Notes: generated by a model not told the origin, from the letters alone. A stretch of 44,088 nucleotides of DNA from Mangrovactinospora gilvigrisea (GCF_001879105.1 NZ_MLCF01000080.1:1-44088), one strand, 5' to 3'; positions 16,982 through 27,194 are shown, counted from the stretch's first letter. Numbers and translations: made by a program.

Positions 16982-17182
16982 ATGGCAAAGGCGCTTCTCG
17001 GTTACGTCGGCGGCCCCGACCCGCGACTGATCGGAGAGATGCGTCGTCTGCAGCAGCGCGTCCAGGATCTCGAGTCCGAGCTGGTCCGCATGCAGGCGGA
17101 GAATGACGCACTCACCGAAGCAGTGCACAACGAGTCGCTGATCGACATCGACGTACACCAGGTGGAGCCGGCACTGGCCTGA
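16982..17182 (+). CDS. Small coiled-coil protein conserved upstream of smc
   Basis: A 66-aa protein, MAKALLGYVGGPDPRLIGEM at the start, then a coiled coil RRLQQRVQDLESELVRMQAE (about 21-40) and a short acidic tail. I know this protein as a conserved Streptomyces gene just upstream of smc; no function is established to my knowledge. The conserved GYVGGPDPR motif before the coil is not one I can tie to a fold. The ATG at 16982 has GGAGGA about 9 nt upstream. It is closed by a strong hairpin at 17254-17279, so it is a separate transcription unit from smc. Confidence 0.85.
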   Translation: MAKALLGYVGGPDPRLIGEMRRLQQRVQDLESELVRMQAENDALTEAVHNESLIDIDVHQVEPALA

Positions 17183-17253
17183 GCCAGCAGCCGGTCAGCC
17201 GGCCTCCCGCGGCACTGCCGCCGGGCCAGGCCGGAATCCGCCGAAGGATATCC

Positions 17254-17279
17254 AAGGGACGCCCCAGCCGGCGTCCCTT
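17254..17279 (+). terminator. Strong hairpin terminator before smc
   Basis: Perfect 10-bp stem AAGGGACGCC / GGCGTCCCTT with a 6-nt loop, followed by CGTCGTT. It lies 71 nt after the stop of the small coiled-coil gene, and smc has its own promoter after it. Confidence 0.75.
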
Positions 17280-17398
17280 CGTCGTTGGCGCCGTGCGTCG
17301 TCCGCTGCCTCTGCCATGGTCCCCGCTCCCCGCTTCGTCCCCGCGATCTCCCGTCCCTCTGCTGGTGGTGTGCCCCCGGCCCGCGACCGCGAAACCGG

Positions 17399-17404
17399 TA
17401 GAGT
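17399..17404 (+). promoter_or_regulatory. Candidate -10 (TAGAGT) for smc
   Basis: TAGAGT lies after the upstream terminator and about 58 nt before the smc GTG, giving a leader of roughly 50 nt. The -35 is poor. Confidence 0.4.
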
Positions 17405-17462
17405 CCGTTGACGCTGCCGTTGTCGGCGATTGTCCGCGAGGGAGAGGCGAGGAGAACTCCGC

Positions 17463-20400
17463 GTGCACCTCAAGAGCCTGACGCTCCGTGGGTTCAAGTC
17501 GTTCGCGTCGGCCACGACGCTGCGGTTCGAACCGGGCATCACCTGCGTGGTGGGCCCCAACGGCTCGGGCAAGTCCAATGTGGTGGACGCCCTCTCCTGG
17601 GTGATGGGGGAGCAGGGCGCCAAGTCGCTGCGCGGCGGCAAGATGGAGGACGTCATCTTCGCCGGCACCACCGGGCGGGCGCCGCTGGGCCGCGCCGAGG
17701 TGAGCCTGACGATCGACAACTCCGACGGCGCGCTGCCCATCGACTACGCCGAGGTGACGATCACCCGGACGATGTTCCGCAACGGCGGCAGCGAGTACGC
17801 GCTCAACGGCGACCAGTGCCGGCTGCTGGACATCCAGGAGCTGCTCTCCGACTCCGGCATCGGCCGCGAGATGCACGTCATCGTCGGCCAGGGCCAGCTC
17901 GACTCGGTGCTGCACGCCGACCCCTCCGGGCGGCGCGCCTTCATCGAGGAGGCGGCCGGCGTCCTCAAGCACCGCAAGCGCAAGGAGAAGGCGCTGCGGA
18001 AGCTGGACTCGATGCAGACCAACCTCAACCGGGTGGCCGACCTGACGGCCGAGGTGCGGCGGCAGCTGAAGCCGCTGGGCCGGCAGGCGCGGGTGGCGCG
18101 CCGGGCCGCCGTCATCCAGGCCGACCTGCGCGACGCCCGGCTCCGGCTGCTCGCCGACGACCTGGTGCAGCTGCGCAAGGCGCTCGCCGAGGAGGCCGCG
18201 GACGAGCGGGCCCACAAGGAGCGCCGGGCCGCCGTCGAATCGGACCTGGCCGCGGCGCAGCGCACCGAGGCCGAGCTGGAGCGGCGGGTCGCCGCGCTCG
18301 CCCCGCGGCTGGCGCAGGCGCAGGACACCTGGTTCCAGCTCTCCTCGCTCGCCGAGCGGGTGCGCGGCACCGTCGGGCTCGCCGAGCAGCGCGAGCGCAG
18401 CGCCGCCGGCCAGCGCGAGGAGTCGGCCTCCCGACGCGGCCGCGACCCGGAGGAGTTGGAGCGGGAGGCGGCGCGCGTCCGCGAGCAGGAGGCGGAGCTG
18501 CAGGAGGCGCTGGAGGGCGCGAAGTACCAGCTGGCCGAGGCCGCGGAGGCGCGGGCGACGCTGGAGCGGGAGCTGGAGGAGGAGGAGCGCCGGCTGCGCG
18601 CCGCGGCCCGCGCGGTCGCCGACCGCCGGGAGGGCCTCGCCCGGCTCCAGGGCCAGGTGCAGGCGGCCCGCGGCAAGGTGGCGTCCGCCGAGGCCGAGAT
18701 CGGCCGGCTGGGCGTCTCCCGGGACGAGGCGGCGGCCCGCGCGGAGGCGGCCCGCGCCGAGTACGAGGAGCTGAAGGAGCGCGTCGGCGCCACCGAGGAC
18801 GGCGAGGCGGGCGACGGCGGCGTGCTGGAGGCCGCCGAGGAGGAGGCCCGCGAGGCGCTGGCCGCCGCGGAGGAGGAGCTCTCCGCCGTCCGCGAGGAGT
18901 CGGCCGCCGCGGAGCGGGAGCGGGCCGGGCTGACGGCCCGTCACGAGGCGCTGGCCCAGGGGCTGCGCCGCAAGGACGGCGCCGCCGCGCTGGCCGGGGC
19001 GGCGGCCGACGGCGGCCTCGCCGGGGTGCTGGGGCCGGCCGCCGAGCTGCTGTCGGTGGAGCCCGGCTTCGAGGCGGCGGTGGCCGCCGCGCTGGGTGCC
19101 GCGGCGGACGCGGTGGCGGTCGCCGATGTGGCGGCCGCGGCGGCCGCCCTGCGCCATCTGCGGGAGGGCGACATAGGGCGTGCCGCGCTGCTGGTCGGCG
19201 GCGCCGGGGCGGGCGAGGAGCAGGTCGGCGCGGTGCCGGCGGGCGCGCGCAGCGCCGCCGAGGTGGTCAGGGCGCCCGGGGCGCTCGCCGGGGCGGTGCG
19301 CCGGCTGCTCGGCCGGGTCGCCGTGGTCGGCACGCTCGACGAGGCGGCGGCGCTGGTCGGGGAGCGTCCGGAGCTGGCCGCGGTGACCCGGGACGGCGAT
19401 GTGCTGGGCGCGGCCTTCGCGCACGGCGGCGCCGGCGGCGGGGAGAGCCTGCTGGAGGTGCAGGCCGCGGTCGACGAGGCGGCGGCGCGGCTGGAGGCCG
19501 TCGAGGAGCGCTGCGAGCGGCTGACGGAGCGTCTGGCCGCGGCCAAGCAGGCCCGGTCGGAGGCGGCCGGGCACGCGGACGAGGTGGCGGCGGCCCGCCG
19601 CCGCGCCGAGAAGGAACGGTCCCGCGCGGCCGGCGAGCTGGGCCGGCTCGGCGGCCAGGCGCGCGCCGCCGAGGGCGAGGCGGAGCGGCTGGCGTCCTCC
19701 GTCGACCGCGCCCAGCAGGCCCGCGCCGAGGCCGCCGAGGCGCTGGAGGTGCTGACGGCCCGTCTGGAGGCGGCCGAGGAGGAGCCGGGGGAGGAGGAGC
19801 CCGACTCCTCCTACCGCGACCGGCTCGCCGCGGACGGCGCCAACGCCCGGCAGACCGAGATGGAGGCGCGGCTCTCCGTCCGCACCCACGAGGAGCGCGT
19901 CCGCGGGCTCTCGGGCCGCGCCGACGGACTGGACCGCGCGGCGCGCGCCGAGCGGGAAGCGCGGGCCCGCGCCGAGGCGCTGCGGCGGCGGCTGGAGCGG
20001 GAGTCGGCGGTGGCCGGCGCGGTGCGCGCGGGCGCGGCCAACCTGCTGCTCTTCGTGGAGGCCTCGCTGGGCCGGGCGGAGGCCGAGCGGGACGCGGCGC
20101 AGCGCGGCCGCGCCGAGCTCGACGGCCTGCTGCGGGAGGCCCGCGAGGCGGGGCGCTCGCTCGCCGGCGAGCTGGAGAAGCTGACGGACACCGTGCACCG
20201 CGGGGAGGTGCTGGGCGCCGAGAAGCGGCTGAAGATCGAGGCGCTGGAGGGGCGGACGCTGGAGGAGTTCGGCATCGAGCCGTCCGGGCTGGTGGAGGAG
20301 TACGGGCCGGAGCAGCCGGTGCCGCCGTCCCCGCCGGCCGAGGGGGAAGAGCGTTCGGAGGATCCGGAGGCGCCGGAGAACCGGCCGCGGCCGTTCGTCC

Positions 20401-21074
20401 GGGCCGAGCAGGAGAAGCGGCTGCGCGCGGCGGAGAAGGCGTACGCCCAGCTGGGCAAGGTGAACCCGCTGGCGCTGGAGGAGTTCGCGGCGCTGGAGGA
20501 GCGGCACAAGTTCCTCACCGAGCAGCTGGAGGACCTGAAGAAGACCCGGCGCGACCTGCTGACCGTCATCGCGGAGGTGGACGAGCGGGTCGAGCAGGTC
20601 TTCACCTCCGCGTACGAGGACACGGCGCGCGAGTTCGAGGGCGTCTTCTCGCGGCTCTTCCCGGGCGGCGAGGGGCGGCTGGTGCTCACCGACCCGTCCG
20701 ACATGCTCACCACCGGCGTGGAGGTGGAGGCGCGGCCGCCCGGCAAGAAGGTGAAGCGGCTCTCGCTGCTCTCCGGCGGCGAGCGATCGCTGACCGCGGT
20801 GGCGCTGCTGGTGTCCATCTTCAAGGCGCGGCCCAGCCCCTTCTATGTGATGGACGAGGTGGAGGCGGCGCTCGACGAGACGAACCTGCGGCGGCTCATC
20901 TCGATCATGGAGGAGCTGAGGGATTCCTCGCAGTTGATCGTCATCACCCACCAGAAGCTCACCATGGAGTCGGCGGACGCCCTCTACGGCGTGACGATGA
21001 AGGGCGACGGCATCTCCGAGGTCATCTCCCAGCGCCTGCGGGACGGCGACCGGGAGACGGCGCGGGTAGGCTGA
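17463..21074 (+). CDS. smc: Chromosome segregation/condensin ATPase SMC
   Basis: ATPase of the SMC-ScpAB condensin, which organises and segregates chromosomes; in Streptomyces it acts during sporulation. The 1203-aa product has the Walker A head GPNGSGKSNVVDALSWVMGE (about 32-51), GRAEVSLTIDNSD and IVGQGQLDSVLHADPSGRR (Q-loop region), a first long coiled coil, an Ala/Gly-rich hinge (about 510-670), a second coil and the C-terminal head with the ABC signature LLSGGERSLTAVALL and Walker B FYVMDEVEAALDE. A Pro/Glu-rich insert (about 948-980, VPPSPPAEGEERSEDP) interrupts the C-terminal coil near the head. The GTG at 17463 matches the family start MHLKSLTLRGFKSF and follows AGGAGA. ftsY follows by 34 nt. 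Confidence 0.97.
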   Translation: MHLKSLTLRGFKSFASATTLRFEPGITCVVGPNGSGKSNVVDALSWVMGEQGAKSLRGGKMEDVIFAGTTGRAPLGRAEVSLTIDNSDGALPIDYAEVTITRTMFRNGGSEYALNGDQCRLLDIQELLSDSGIGREMHVIVGQGQLDSVLHADPSGRRAFIEEAAGVLKHRKRKEKALRKLDSMQTNLNRVADLTAEVRRQLKPLGRQARVARRAAVIQADLRDARLRLLADDLVQLRKALAEEAADERAHKERRAAVESDLAAAQRTEAELERRVAALAPRLAQAQDTWFQLSSLAERVRGTVGLAEQRERSAAGQREESASRRGRDPEELEREAARVREQEAELQEALEGAKYQLAEAAEARATLERELEEEERRLRAAARAVADRREGLARLQGQVQAARGKVASAEAEIGRLGVSRDEAAARAEAARAEYEELKERVGATEDGEAGDGGVLEAAEEEAREALAAAEEELSAVREESAAAERERAGLTARHEALAQGLRRKDGAAALAGAAADGGLAGVLGPAAELLSVEPGFEAAVAAALGAAADAVAVADVAAAAAALRHLREGDIGRAALLVGGAGAGEEQVGAVPAGARSAAEVVRAPGALAGAVRRLLGRVAVVGTLDEAAALVGERPELAAVTRDGDVLGAAFAHGGAGGGESLLEVQAAVDEAAARLEAVEERCERLTERLAAAKQARSEAAGHADEVAAARRRAEKERSRAAGELGRLGGQARAAEGEAERLASSVDRAQQARAEAAEALEVLTARLEAAEEEPGEEEPDSSYRDRLAADGANARQTEMEARLSVRTHEERVRGLSGRADGLDRAARAEREARARAEALRRRLERESAVAGAVRAGAANLLLFVEASLGRAEAERDAAQRGRAELDGLLREAREAGRSLAGELEKLTDTVHRGEVLGAEKRLKIEALEGRTLEEFGIEPSGLVEEYGPEQPVPPSPPAEGEERSEDPEAPENRPRPFVRAEQEKRLRAAEKAYAQLGKVNPLALEEFAALEERHKFLTEQLEDLKKTRRDLLTVIAEVDERVEQVFTSAYEDTAREFEGVFSRLFPGGEGRLVLTDPSDMLTTGVEVEARPPGKKVKRLSLLSGGERSLTAVALLVSIFKARPSPFYVMDEVEAALDETNLRRLISIMEELRDSSQLIVITHQKLTMESADALYGVTMKGDGISEVISQRLRDGDRETARVG

Positions 21075-21092
21075 CGCGGCGGGCCCGTCGGG

Positions 21093-21098
21093 GATACT
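21093..21098 (+). promoter_or_regulatory. Candidate -10 (GATACT) for ftsY
   Basis: GATACT sits between the smc stop and the ftsY ATG, 10 nt before the start codon. ftsY has no clear Shine-Dalgarno. It could give a near-leaderless transcript independent of smc. Confidence 0.35.
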
Positions 21099-21108
21099 GG
21101 GTCCCGTT

Positions 21109-22344
21109 ATGGACACTCTCACCCTTGTCATCGTCATCGTCGTCGCCGCGATCGTGGTGGTCGGCGGGGGCGCCGGCCTCGTCGTCTCCGGACGGCGGCG
21201 CAAGGCGGCCCTGCCGAAGCCGGCGGCGCCCCAGGCGCCGGTCGAGCAGGCGCCCGCGCGCGAGCCCGAGCCCGAGCCGCAGGTCGGCGACGAGGCCGCG
21301 CCGCCGAAGGAGGAACCGCGCCGCACCGTCGAGGAGGTCGAGCTCCCCGGGGAGCCCGAGCCAGCGGCGGCGCCCGCCGAGCCCGAGAAGCCCGCGCTGG
21401 AGGTGCCCGAGCCGGCCGCCGGCCGCCTGGTGCGGCTCCGCTCCCGGCTCTCGCGCTCCCAGAACACGCTGGGCAAGGGCCTGCTGGCGCTGCTCTCCCG
21501 GGACCATCTCGACGAGGACACCTGGGAGGAGATCGAGGACACCCTGCTCACCGCCGACATCGGCGTGCAGCCGACGCAGGAGCTGGTCGAGCGGCTCCGC
21601 ACCCGGGTGAAGGTGCTCGGCACCCGCACCCCGGACGAGCTGCGCGCGCTGCTCCGCGAGGAGCTGCTGACGCTGATCGACCCGGAGATGGACCGCGAGC
21701 TGCGCACCGCGCGGCACGCCGAGGCCGACCCGTCCCGCCCCGCGGTGGTGATGGTGGTGGGCGTCAACGGCACCGGAAAGACGACGACCTGCGGCCGCAT
21801 CGCCCGGGTGATCGTCGCCGAGGGCCGCACGGTGGTGCTCGGCGCCGCCGACACCTTCCGCGCCGCGGCCGCCGACCAGCTGCAGACCTGGGGCGACCGG
21901 GTGGGCGCGCGGACGGTCCGCGGCCCGGAGGGCGGCGACCCGGCGTCGGTGGCCTTCGACGCGGTCAAGGAGGGCATCGCGGACGGCAGCGACACCGTGC
22001 TGGTGGACACCGCTGGCCGGCTGCACACCAAGACCGGGCTCATGGACGAGCTGGGCAAGGTGAAGCGGGTCGTGGAGAAGCACGGCCCGGTGGACGAGGT
22101 GCTGCTGGTGCTGGACGCCACCACCGGTCAGAACGGCATGGTGCAGGCGCGGGTCTTCGCCGAGGTGGTGGACATCACCGGGATCGTGCTGACCAAGCTG
22201 GACGGCACGGCGAAGGGCGGCATCGTGGTGGCGGTGCAGCGGGAGCTGGGGGTGCCGGTGAAGCTGGTCGGCCTCGGCGAGGGCGCGGACGACCTGGCGC
22301 CGTTCGAGCCGGGCGCGTTCGTGGACGCGCTCATCGGGGAGTAG
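21109..22344 (+). CDS. ftsY: Signal recognition particle receptor FtsY
   Basis: GTPase receptor that docks SRP-ribosome complexes at the membrane for SecYEG insertion. The 411-aa product starts with a true transmembrane segment, LTLVIVIVVAAIVVVGGGAG (about 4-23), then an acidic Pro/Glu-rich linker of about 80 residues, unlike the amphipathic membrane anchor of E. coli FtsY. The NG domain follows: G1 GVNGTGKTTTCGRIARV (about 219-235), DTFRAAAADQLQ, DTAGRLHTK, LVLDATTGQN and TKLDGTAKGG. The SRP partner gene ffh lies 7 kb downstream. A hairpin at 22366-22401 ends the transcript. Confidence 0.97.
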   Translation: MDTLTLVIVIVVAAIVVVGGGAGLVVSGRRRKAALPKPAAPQAPVEQAPAREPEPEPQVGDEAAPPKEEPRRTVEEVELPGEPEPAAAPAEPEKPALEVPEPAAGRLVRLRSRLSRSQNTLGKGLLALLSRDHLDEDTWEEIEDTLLTADIGVQPTQELVERLRTRVKVLGTRTPDELRALLREELLTLIDPEMDRELRTARHAEADPSRPAVVMVVGVNGTGKTTTCGRIARVIVAEGRTVVLGAADTFRAAAADQLQTWGDRVGARTVRGPEGGDPASVAFDAVKEGIADGSDTVLVDTAGRLHTKTGLMDELGKVKRVVEKHGPVDEVLLVLDATTGQNGMVQARVFAEVVDITGIVLTKLDGTAKGGIVVAVQRELGVPVKLVGLGEGADDLAPFEPGAFVDALIGE

Positions 22345-22365
22345 CGCTCCGCGTTCCGCGCCGCG

Positions 22366-22401
22366 AGCGTTCCGCGCCGCGGGTGTTCCGCGCGGAACGC
22401 T
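22366..22401. terminator. Bidirectional hairpin between ftsY and the PrimPol-like gene
   Basis: An 11-bp perfect inverted repeat AGCGTTCCGCG (22366-22376) / CGCGGAACGCT (22391-22401), overlapping the stop codon of the convergent minus-strand gene. The element GCGTTCCGCG also occurs at 22351-22360, so a second, alternative pairing with the right arm is possible. Confidence 0.6.
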
Positions 22402-23065
22402 ACGGCGCCGGGGCCGGCTCCCGCGTCCGGTGGCACGCGTACGCCAGCGTGCCCAGCAGGAGCCGCGCCTCGGGAGGCCGCGCCGCGGTCGGCGCGGACG
22501 GCGGCCGCAGCCACCGCGCCAGCACCGACGGGGGCGCGGGGAGGTACTCCCCGCGCCCGTGGCACACCACGTCGAGCCCCGCGTCGTCCCAGCCCATCTT
22601 GTAGAGCAGATCGGGCAGTTCGGCCGCGGCCCCCGGCGCGACGAAGAAGAGCGTGCGGCGACCCTCGCGGCCGTCGGCGCGTCCGTCGGGGAGCGCCAGC
22701 ACCGGGCCGAGCCGGGAGCCCATCCGCTCCAGCCGGACCATGGCGCGGCACCCGGCCGCCTCGGGGACGTCCAGCGCGTCGAAGCGGTCGCCGAGCGGGA
22801 GGAGGACCGTGGTCTCGGCCTCGGCCGGCCACAGCTGCTCGACGTCCGCCGCGCGCGTTCCGCCGGGCAGGCGTGCCGCCGGCGGGCCCTCGGGGTGGCG
22901 GCCGGGCGCCGCGCAGTGCGGCAGGCCGCAGGAGCACCGGTCGCCGCGGACCAAGTGGGCACCGGGGACCACGGGCCAGCCCCAGCGCTCGGTGTACTGA
23001 GCCACCGCCCGGCACACCGTGGCGCGGGTGCGGCGGCGGGGTCGCGAGCCGAGCATGATGTCCAT
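22400..23065 (-). CDS. Bifunctional DNA primase/polymerase (PrimPol)-like N-terminal domain protein
   Basis: A 221-aa protein resembling the small chromosomal PrimPol-type proteins of Streptomyces: AVAQYTERWGWPVVPGAHLV (about 20-39), then a Cys/His segment GDRCSCGLPHCAAPGRHPEG, which is the usual start of the prim-pol fold, where W(P)V and CSCG...C..PGKHP recur. The later acidic residues that would bind metal in an active primase are not obvious, so it may lack catalysis. The ATG at 23065 has GGGGGTGA just upstream; ATG 23056 is an alternative. It sits alone, convergent with ftsY and divergent from nsdA. I see no mobile-element genes around it. Confidence 0.7.
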   Translation of the reverse strand: MDIMLGSRPRRRTRATVCRAVAQYTERWGWPVVPGAHLVRGDRCSCGLPHCAAPGRHPEGPPAARLPGGTRAADVEQLWPAEAETTVLLPLGDRFDALDVPEAAGCRAMVRLERMGSRLGPVLALPDGRADGREGRRTLFFVAPGAAAELPDLLYKMGWDDAGLDVVCHGRGEYLPAPPSVLARWLRPPSAPTAARPPEARLLLGTLAYACHRTREPAPAP

Positions 23066-23644
23066 GTCACCCCCAACGGGTCAGGATCGCCGATGGTTAC
23101 GCGCTTGTGACGCTCCGTGTGCTTCCGATTGCCTGCGTGTGCCGGTGCTGCCTCGGGACGCCTGCCCGCCAGCTTTCCGGTGCGTGGCGGCGTGCGCCAA
23201 TAGCGCACGTGGCGAGGGCAGGGCGCGTGTCGCTTCGTGCACGCCCTGGCGCAATGCCGGGGGTGTTCGGCATGCTCCAGGGAGGAGTGGGCGACCCGTC
23301 CCACGTCAAGTCAATCGTGCCCGGGTGGCGATCGGTTCGGGCCTAGGGGTGGCGAAGGGTGGCGTTTGCGGTGGCGGACTCGCCAGGGGGTGACCCGAAG
23401 GGTTACGTTCGGTTCACAGGCCATGGCGCTACGTCAGATCCGTGGGTATGCCGGAGGCAATTGCACCACCGGCGCACCCGGCGCGGCGCCGGCGGCGGAC
23501 TCGATTGTCGAATCCCCGTTGACGGCCCACGGAGCGCCGCCGTCCGGTGCACCCGGGAGACCGGGTGGTCGGCCCCCGCGTGCAGCGGCGGGGACCACCG
23601 GGCGGAGGCACAGCAGCGGGGAAACCCGGAATGGGGGCGTTCCG
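23066..23644. other. 579-bp intergenic region between the PrimPol-like gene and nsdA
   Basis: Several short frames cross this stretch, but none has recognisable protein sequence or a ribosome-binding site, and I call no gene. It contains an inverted repeat at 23191-23209 and the direct motif GGGTTACGTTCGGTTCAC (23400-23417). An in-frame extension of nsdA back to ATG 23423 is possible but low-complexity. The region presumably holds the divergent promoters of both genes; nsdA is developmentally regulated in S. coelicolor. Confidence 0.5.
23191..23209. repeat. 7-bp inverted repeat in the nsdA upstream region
   Basis: CGTGCGC and GCGCACG separated by CAATA. It could be an operator or a leader hairpin in the divergent PrimPol/nsdA spacer. 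Confidence 0.35.
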
Positions 23645-25180
23645 GTGGCTGACAAACCACCAAACGACCGACTGGCGTCCTGGTTCGTGAGAACAGGATG
23701 GTCCAAGGGCGAGCTGGCGCGCCAGGTGAACCGCCGGGCGCGCCGGATGGGCGCGCTCCACGTCTCCACCGACACCTCCCGGGTGCGCCGCTGGCTCGAC
23801 GGCGAGCAACCGCGCGAGCCGATACCGAAGTTGATGTCCGAGCTCTTCTCCGAGCACTTCGGCTGCGTCGTCACCGAGGAGGATCTGGGGCTGCGCGCCG
23901 CCCCCGCCGCGCCCGCCCTCTCCGGTGTCGACCTGCCCTGGTCGGGCGAGCGCACCGTGCGCATGCTGGGCGAGTTCTCCCGCAGCGATCTGATGGTCGG
24001 CCGCGGCGGGTGGCTCGGCAGCTCGCTGTCGGTGACGGCCGGCCCGGATCTCGTCGAGTCGATGCAGCGATGGCTCGGCCCGGCCCCCGGCGCCGCGCGC
24101 TTCCCCGACGGGGCGGCGCAGGGCGACGACTGCGGCCTGCCCCTGCCGCGGCGCCGTCCCGGCGCGTCCTTCGCCGGCACCCCCGAGCACCTGGTGCCCG
24201 GCCCCGCCGGCAGTCGCGTCTCGCGGCTCTCCGCCCCCGAGGTGGAGCTGCTGGAGGAGACCACCCGCCGGTTCCGCGAGTGGGACGCCCAGTGCGGCGG
24301 CGGCCTGCGCCGCAAGGCCGTGGTGGGCCAGCTCCACGAGGTCACCGACCTGCTCCAGGAGCCCAACCCGCCCGAGCTGCGCGCCCGGCTCTTCCGCACG
24401 GCCGGCGAACTCGCCCACCTCGCCGGGTGGATGTCCTACGACGTGGGCATGCAGCCCAGCGCCCAGAAGTACTTCGTGCTGGCCCTGCACGCGGCGAAGG
24501 AGGCCGGCGACCGCACCCTCGGCGCCTTCGTGCTCTCCGCGATGGCCCGTCAGATGCTGCACCTCAACCGGGCCGAGGAGGCGCTGGAGCTCGTCCACCT
24601 CGCCCAGTACGGCAGCCGCGGCTCCGGCACCCCGCGCACCACGGCCATGCTGCTCGCCCTGGAGGCCCGCGCGCACGCCAACCTCGGGGAGCCCAACCGC
24701 TGCCACCGGGCCGCCTGCCAGGCCGAGACGGTCTTCCAGGAGACGGCGGTCGGCGGCGAGGAGCCCGAGCCCGACTGGATGGCCTTCTTCACCGAGGCCG
24801 AACTGCACGCCGAGAACGGCCACTCCTACCGCGACCTCGCCTACCGCGGCGACCGCAGCCCCGTCTGGGTCTCCCGCGCGGTGCCCGAACTGGAGCGGGC
24901 CGTCGCGCTGTTCGCGGCCGACGGCAGGCACCAGCGCTCGCACGCCCTCAACCTCGTCGGGCTGGCCAGCGTGCACCTGCTGCAGGGCGCGCCGGCGGCG
25001 GCGGTGCCGCTCGCCCACCGGGCCGTCGACATCGCCGTCCGGATCCGCTCCGAACGGGTCAACACCCGGCTGCGCCGCACCACGCACGCGGCGGTGCGCA
25101 GCTACACCGGGGTCGCCGAGGTCGTCGACCTCTCCGACCGCCTGCTGATGGACCTGCCCGAGCTGGCGGCCGCCGGCTGA
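23645..25180 (+). CDS. nsdA: NsdA-type TPR regulator of development and antibiotic production
   Basis: Orthologue of S. coelicolor NsdA, a negative regulator of sporulation and antibiotic synthesis known from gene disruption. The 511-aa product begins VADKPPNDRLASWFVRTGWS, then KGELARQVNRRARRMG and TDTSRVRRWLDGEQPREPIP, a helix-turn-helix-like region (about 17-60) common to Streptomyces proteins with a Tpr tail. From about residue 215 on it is helical with TPR-like units (LRARLFRTAGELAHLAGWMSYDVG, HLNRAEEALELVHLAQ, LNLVGLASVHLLQG). The start is uncertain: GTG 23645 fits the homologue best, while ATG 23423 would add a low-complexity tail. Conserved position upstream of amtB. Confidence 0.88.
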   Translation: MADKPPNDRLASWFVRTGWSKGELARQVNRRARRMGALHVSTDTSRVRRWLDGEQPREPIPKLMSELFSEHFGCVVTEEDLGLRAAPAAPALSGVDLPWSGERTVRMLGEFSRSDLMVGRGGWLGSSLSVTAGPDLVESMQRWLGPAPGAARFPDGAAQGDDCGLPLPRRRPGASFAGTPEHLVPGPAGSRVSRLSAPEVELLEETTRRFREWDAQCGGGLRRKAVVGQLHEVTDLLQEPNPPELRARLFRTAGELAHLAGWMSYDVGMQPSAQKYFVLALHAAKEAGDRTLGAFVLSAMARQMLHLNRAEEALELVHLAQYGSRGSGTPRTTAMLLALEARAHANLGEPNRCHRAACQAETVFQETAVGGEEPEPDWMAFFTEAELHAENGHSYRDLAYRGDRSPVWVSRAVPELERAVALFAADGRHQRSHALNLVGLASVHLLQGAPAAAVPLAHRAVDIAVRIRSERVNTRLRRTTHAAVRSYTGVAEVVDLSDRLLMDLPELAAAG

Positions 25181-25281
25181 GCCGTCCCGGCCGATGACTC
25201 CGGCCGCGCGCGCCCCTTTGGTTTGCTCGGCTCCCCCACGCCAGATCATCCGGAGCGGGCGGCGCGGCCGGTTGAGATCTC

Positions 25282-25329
25282 CTTAACGCGCACGAAACAG
25301 AGCACGGCGGAACGTCACCCGGACGACAC
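25282..25329 (+). promoter_or_regulatory. Probable GlnR binding site upstream of amtB
   Basis: Two paired half-sites fit the GlnR pattern GTNAC-N6-GAAAC: TTAAC-N6-GAAAC (25283-25298) and GTCAC-N6-GACAC (25314-25329), 15 nt apart. In S. coelicolor GlnR activates amtB-glnK-glnD under nitrogen limitation. The site would sit about 45-92 nt before a transcription start near 25374, given a candidate -10 CATTCT at 25362-25367. Confidence 0.6.
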
Positions 25330-25378
25330 AAACCGCGGCGCGCTCGGAAACAGCGGATCGGCATTCTGCACCACCTGA

Positions 25379-27055
<1,677 letters not shown>

Positions 27056-27058
27056 CGG

Positions 27059-27085
27059 TGCCGCCCCTGCCGCCCCTGCCGCCCC
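27059..27085 (+). repeat. Three tandem copies of a 9-nt repeat after glnK
   Basis: TGCCGCCCC occurs three times without gaps (27059, 27068, 27077), followed by a degenerate TCCGCCCC. It starts 3 nt after the glnK stop. A hairpin CCCCGG/CCGGGG (27090-27109) follows. Confidence 0.8.
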
Positions 27086-27089
27086 TCCG

Positions 27090-27109
27090 CCCCGGCACCC
27101 CACCCGGGG
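27090..27109 (+). terminator. Weak hairpin between glnK and glnD
   Basis: CCCCGG (27090-27095) pairs with CCGGGG (27104-27109) around an 8-nt loop. With the tandem C-rich repeat before it, it may attenuate transcription into glnD rather than stop it. Confidence 0.35.
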
Positions 27110-27194
27110 TCCGCGCGGTGACAGCGGACCTGGTGGCCTCCGGGAGGGGCGGCGGGCAGGGAGCACGGACCACCGTGAGGGAGAAGGAAACCCG

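Noticed and set aside
17112..22124. A 1670-codon minus-strand open frame across smc and ftsY
   Set aside because: It is antisense to two unmistakable genes; long antisense frames are expected from extreme third-position GC. Its translation is low-complexity and matches nothing I recognise.
23019..23393. Plus-strand frame between the PrimPol-like gene and nsdA
   Set aside because: Overlaps the PrimPol start antisense, is Arg/Cys-rich, lacks a ribosome-binding site and shows no family pattern.
22400..25180. PrimPol-like gene plus nsdA as a defence system
   Set aside because: Both are chromosomal genes I know from Streptomyces at this place, and no nuclease, toxin or CRISPR component accompanies them.
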